A DNA stretch of 64,000 nt from Manis javanica (taxonomy: Eukaryota > Chordata > Mammalia > Pholidota > Manidae): assembly GCF_040802235.1 (NCBI RefSeq), contig NC_133167.1:46622001-46686000 (forward strand). Reading direction: 5' to 3'. Positions 58,914 through 64,000 of the stretch are shown here, in pieces; positions within the stretch are counted from its first letter, which is position 1; each line of letters opens with the position of its first letter. The translations under genes were made by a program, and so were the position numbers. The notes under the pieces were generated by a model. That model worked only from the letters and a program-made list of their open reading frames with translations, was not told the origin of the DNA and did not search any database.

Positions 58914-59245
58914 GTTTTTTTTTAATTAAGATACCAGTGATATACAATCTTATGAAGCCTTCACATGAGCAACATTGTGGTTTCAGCATTCAAGTACATT
59001 ATCAAGTCTCCTGCACCATACTGCAATCACTGTCCATCAGCATAGTAAGATGCTATAGAGTAATTACTTGTCTCCTCCATGCTTTACTGCCTTCCCAGTG
59101 ACCTACCTATATTGTGTGCTAATTATAATGTCCCTTTATCCTCTTCTCCCTTCCTGTCCAACCACCCACCCTAACCCCTTCTTTTTGGTAACTGCTTGTC
59201 TCTTCTTGGAGTCTGTGAGTCTGCTGCTGTTTTGTTCCTTCTTTA

Positions 59246-62200
59246 CTTTGTTGTACTCCACAAATGAGTGAAATCATTTAGTACTTGTCTTTCTCCCCCT
59301 GGATTATTTCACTGAGCATAATACCTTCTAGCTCCATCCATGTTGTTGCAAATGGTAGGATTTGTTTTCTTCTTATGGCTGAATAATATTCCATTGTGCA
59401 TATGTACTACATCTTCTTTATCCATTCATCTACTGACGGACACTTAGGTTGCTTCCATATCATTGCTGTTGTAAATAGTGCTGTGATAAACTTAGGGGTG
59501 TATATGTTTTTTTGAATCTGTGATCTTGTTTTCTTCAGTTAAATTCCAGGAGTGGAATTCCTGGGTCAAATGGTATTTCTATTTTTAGTTTTGTTGAAAA
59601 ACCTCCATATTGCTTTCCACAATGGTTGAACCAATTTACATTCCCATCCAAGTGTAGGAGGGTTCCCCTTTCTCTGCATCCTTGCCAGCCTTTGTTCCTT
59701 GTCTTTTGGATGTTGGCCATCCTAACTGGTGTGAGGTGATATCTCATTGTGGTTTTAATTTGCATTTCCCTGATAATTAGCAATGTGGAGCATCTTTTCA
59801 TGGGCCTGTGGACCATCTGAATTTCTTCTTTGGAGAAGTGTCTGTTCATATCCTCCACCCATTTTTAATAGGATTATTTGCCATTTGGGTGTTGAGGAGT
59901 GTGAGTTCTTTATACATTTAGGATGTTAACCCCTTATTGGATATGTCATTTTTGAATATATTCTCCCATACTGTAAGATGCTTTTTTGTTCTGCTTATGG
60001 TTTTCTTTGCTCTACAGAAACTTTTTAGTTTGATGTAGTCTCATTTGTTCATTTTTGCTTTTGTTTCTCTTGCCCAAGGAGATGTGTTCAGAAAAAAGTT
60101 GCTCATGTTTATATTCAATACATTTTTGCCTATGTTTTCTTCTAAGAGTTTTATGGTTTCGTGACTTACATTCAGGTCTTGGATCCATTTTGAGTTTACT
60201 TTTGTGTATAGGGTTAGACAATAATCTGGTTTCATTCTCTTGCATGTAGCTGCGCAGTTTTGCCAGCACCAGCTGTTGAAGAGGCTGTCATTTCCCCATT
60301 GTATGTCCATGGCTCCTTTATCATATATTAATTGACCATGTGTAGTTGGGTTTATATCTAGACTCTCTAGTCTGTCCCATTGGTATATGAGTCTGTTCTT
60401 GTGCCAGTACCAAATTTTCTTATTACTGTGGCTTTGTTGTAGAGCTTAAAGTTAGGGAGCATAATCCCCCCAGCTTTGCTCTTCCTTTTCAGGATTGCTT
60501 TGGCTATTTGGGGTCTTTTGTGGTTCCAAATGAATTTTAGAACTATTTGTTCTAGTTTTTTGAAGACTACTGGTTGTATTTTGATAGGGGATTGCATTGA
60601 AACTGTAGATTGCTTTAGGCAGTTTGACATGGCCACTTTGACAATATTAATTCTACTTATCCAAGAGCATGGTATGTATTTCCATTTATTGGTGTCTTCT
60701 TTAAATTCTCTCATGAGTTTCTTGTAGTTTTCAGGGCATAGTCTTTCACCTCCTTGGTTAGATTTACTCCTAGATATTTTATTCTTTTGATGGAACTGAA
60801 TGTAGTTGTTTTCCTGATTTTTCTTTCTGGTAGTTCATTGTTAGTAAACAGGAATGCAACAGACTTCTGTGTATTAATTTTGTATCCTACAATTTTGCTG
60901 AATTCAGTTATTAGTTCTAGTAGTTTTGGGGTGGATTTTTTGGATTATTTTATGTACAATATGTCATGTGCAAACAGTGACAGTTTAACTTCTTCCTTAC
61001 CAATCTGGATGCCTTTCGTATCTTTGTGTTGTCTGATTGCCATGGCTAGGACCTCCAGTACTATGTTGAATAAAAGTGGGGAGAGTGGGCATCCTTATCT
61101 TCTTCCTGATCTTAGAGAAAAAGCCTTCAGCTTTTCATTGATAAGTATGATGTTAGCAGTGGGTTTGTCATATATGGCCTTCATTATGTTGAGGTACTTG
61201 CCCTCTATACCCATTTTGTTGAGTTTTATCATGAATGAATGTTGTATTTGTTGAATGCTTTTTCAGCTTCTATGGAGATGATCATGTGATTTTTGTTCTT
61301 CTAGTTGATGTGGTGTATTATGTTGATAGATTTTCAAATATTGTACCATCCCTGGAATAAATTCCACTTGATCGTAATAGATGATCTTTTTGATGTATTT
61401 TTGAATTCAGTTTGCTTATATTTTGTTGAGGATTTTTGCATCTATGTTCATCAGGGATATTGCTTTGTGATTTTCTTCTCTTCTGGTGTCTTTGTTTGGT
61501 GTTAGTATTACAGTGATCATAGAATGAGTTTGGAAGTATTTCCTCCTCTTAAATTTTTTGGGAAACTTTAAGGAGGATGGGTATTAGATCTTTTCTAAAT
61601 GTTTGATAAAATTGATCAGTGAAACCATCTGTGTCAGGGTTTTTTTCTTAGGTAGTTTTTTGATTGCCAATTCAATTTCATTGCTGATAATTGGTCTATT
61701 CAGGTTTTCTGTTTCTTCTGTGTCAGTCTTGGAAGGTTGTATTTTTCTAGAAAGTTGTCCATTTCGTCTAGGTTATCCAGTTTGTTAGCATATAATTTTT
61801 CATAGCATTCTTTAATAATTCTTTGTGTTTCTGTGGTGTTCATAGTGGTTTTCCTTTCTCATTTCTGATTCTTTTTATTTGTGTACACTCTCTGTTTTTT
61901 CCTGATAAGTTTGACTAGGGGTTTATCTATTTTGTTTATTTTTTTGAAGAACAATCTTCTCATTTCATTGATTCTTTCTATTGTTTTCTCAATTTTATTT
62001 CTGCTTTGATCTTTATTATGTCCCTCTTCTACTGATTTTGGGCCTCGTTTGTTCTTCTTTTTCTTGTTTCATTAATTGTGAATTTAGACTTTTTGTTTGG
62101 GACTGTTCGTCTTTCTTGAGGTGAGCCTGTATTGCAATATACTTTCCTCTTACAACTGCCGTCACTTCATCCCACAAGTTTTGGGATGTTGACTTGTTGT

Positions 62201-63030
62201 TTTCATTTGTCTCCATATATTGCTTGATCTCTGTTTTTATTTGGTCATAGGTCCATTGATTATTTAGGAGCATGTTGTTAAGACTCCATGTGTTTGTGGG
62301 CTTTTTCATTTTCTTTCAATTATTTATTTCTAGTTTCATACCTTCGTGGTCTGAGAAGCTGGTTGGTACAATTTCAGTCCTTTTGAGTTTACTGAGGTTC
62401 TTTCTGTTGCCTAGTATTTGATCTATTCTGGAAAACGTTCCATGTATACTTGAGAAGAATGTGTATCCTGCTGCTTTTGGGTGGAGTTTTCTGGTGTCTG
62501 TTAGGCCCATATGTTCTAATGTGTTGTTCAGTGCCTCTTTCTCCTTACGTATTTTCTGTCTGGTTGATCTGTCTTCTGGAATGAGTGGTGTGTTGAAGTC
62601 TCCTAAACTGAATGCATTGAATTCTATTTCCTTCTTTAATTCTGTTACTATTTGTTACACATATGTAGGTGCTCCTGTGTTGGGTGCATAGATATTTATT
62701 ATGGTTATATCCTCTTGTTGGACTGACTCCTTTATTATTATGTAATGTTCTTCTCTGGCTTTTGTTACTTTCTTTGTTTTGAAGTCTATTTTGTCTGAAA
62801 GAAGTCCGGCAACTCCTGCTTTTTTCTCCCTATTATTGTCATGAAATATCTTTTCCCATCCCTTTACTTTTAGTCCGTGTATGTCTTTCAGTTTGAAGTG
62901 AGTCTCTTGTAGGCATATAGATGGGTCGTGTTTTTTAATCCATTTTGTAACTCTTTGTCTTTGATTGGTGCATTCAGTGCATTTACATTTAGGGTGATTA
63001 TCAATAGCTATGTACTTGTTGTCTTTGCAG
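59246..63030 (-). pseudogene. L1 copy C ORF2, disrupted
   Basis: Endonuclease about 62280-63030 ('AAGYTFFSSIHGTFSRIDQI' near 62450), RT about 60700-61800, C-terminus about 59250-60300 with readable pieces (60041-60310, 59535-59858). Many stops and indels. The start codon position equivalent to copy B is mutated. The Cys-rich end is altered to '[14 protein letters not shown]'. Confidence 0.85.
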
Positions 63031-63332
63031 GCTTTATATTTGTGGTTACTAAATGTTCAAGGGCAGCTTCTTTACTATCTAACAGTCTAATTTAAATCAC
63101 TTATTATGCTATTTTAAACACAATCTAAATGTTTTATTTTTCTCCCTTCATTTCTTCCTCCTCCACTCTTTATATATTAAGTGTCATATTCTGTACCCTT
63201 TGTGTATCCCTTGATTGACTTAGTGGGTTGTTGATTTTATTTTCTATTTGCTTAGTAATTAGTTGGTTTACTTCCTTTACTGTGGTTTTATTTTCGCTGG
63301 TGACAGCTATTTATCCTTAGGAGCACTTCCGT

Positions 63333-64000
63333 CTATAGCATTCCATTTAAAATATACACTGTAGAGACAGTTTGTGGGAGGTAAATTCCCTCAACTTTTG
63401 CTTATATGGACTTTATTTAATCCCTGCTTCAAATTTAAATGATTATCTTACCAGGTAGAGTATTCTTGGTTGGAGGCCCTTCTGTTTTATTTTATTAAAT
63501 ACATCATGCCACTCCCTTCTGGCCTTAAAGGTTTCTGCTGAGAAGTCTGCTGATAGCCTGATGGACTTTTCTTTATATGTCATCTTTTTTCTCTCTCTGT
63601 TTGCTTTTAATACTCTCTCATTGTCCTTGATCAAAGTTTTTAATTATTATATATCTTGGTGTTTTCTTCCTAGGGTCCCTTGTGTTAGGAAATCTGTGCA
63701 TTTCCATTGCCTGAGAGACTATTTCCTTCCCCATATTGTGGAAGTTTTCAGCAATTATTTCCTCAAATAGACTTCCTTTCCCTTTTCTCGGTCTTCTTCT
63801 CCTGGTACCCCTATAATGCGAATTGTTCTGTATGGATTGTCTCCACAGTTCTCTTATTATTCTTTCATTCCTAGAGATACTTTTTCTCTCTGTGCCTCAG
63901 CTTATTTTTTTTTTTACTGTTTTTTAATTTCTATTTCATTTACCATCACCTCTACCTCATCTAATCTACTTTTAAATCCCTCCATTGTATGTTTCATTTC
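63333..64000 (-). pseudogene. L1 copy C ORF1, partial
   Basis: The C-terminal domain is readable at 63443-63634 (RLSADFSAETFKARREWHDV, LQPRILYLVR). The natural TAG is at 63335-63333. Frameshifts separate it from the RRM-like part. The N-terminus lies outside the window. Confidence 0.8.

Larger units (their letters stand above)
58914..64000 (-). mobile_element. L1 retrotransposon copy C, 5' end beyond the window
   Basis: Minus strand: T tract (A tail) at about 58915-58923, 3' UTR with the family block 'caatcactgtccatcagcat', ORF2 (about 59246-63030), spacer of about 300 bp, ORF1 running past 64000. It is older and more diverged than copy B and keeps TAC at the ORF2 codon that is TAA in copies A and B. 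Confidence 0.9.

Noticed and set aside
58709..59101. Frames with Tyr-Ile or Cys-Val runs on both strands
   Set aside because: Direct translations of the TA/CA microsatellite.

Overview
This is nuclear DNA of a placental mammal: AT-rich, with no intact host gene seen and no splice-linked exons recognised. It is a gene-poor region built largely of interspersed repeats. Ancient families shared by all placentals (MIR, L2, MLT1-type MaLR LTRs, MER5A-type hAT, old L1M) sit beside a lineage-specific L1 family. No primate Alu, rodent B1/B2, CanSINE, ruminant Bov or other young tRNA-derived SINE was recognised in 64 kb. The L1 family and the lack of young SINEs remind me of pangolin (Manis) DNA, but that is an impression, not a result.

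Layout. 1-4300: L2 and MIR relics, then a minus-strand processed pseudogene of the CTAGE/MIA (TANGO1) family at about 2130-3900. 4305-12720: an old plus-strand L1M split by a near full-length L1 (copy A, 5832-11803) with a perfect 15-bp target-site duplication. 12720-22230: MIR, L2, L1M and MLT1-like fragments, CA repeats, a short interstitial telomeric repeat and a 149-bp L1 3' end with its own duplication. 22236-30400: the most notable region. A full-length minus-strand L1 (copy B) with an intact ORF1 is followed directly, in the same orientation, by a retroviral piece (env TM remnant, polypurine tract, U3-R stopping at its poly(A) site). 30400-44100: further L1 pieces, a U6 snRNA pseudogene, an L2, a hAT element and an MLT1 LTR. 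44100-48960: two abutting minus-strand L1 remnants. 48960-58200: mostly unassigned AT-rich sequence with a MER5A element and a diverged direct repeat. 58205-64000: an old L1 3' end, a TA/CA microsatellite and a third long minus-strand L1 (copy C) that runs off the window.

How the parts relate. The three long L1s have the usual plan of 5' UTR promoter, ORF1 (RNA-binding chaperone), ORF2 (endonuclease and reverse transcriptase), 3' UTR and A tail. None has an intact ORF2. Copies A and B share the same TAA nonsense codon in the ORF2 endonuclease domain, whereas copy C has the tyrosine codon. The best candidate for something undescribed is the L1-to-ERV series at 22236-30400. Four A-tracts in a row and a candidate target-site duplication at its outer ends suggest serial 3' transduction, or a chimeric L1 lineage that captured a retroviral poly(A) signal.
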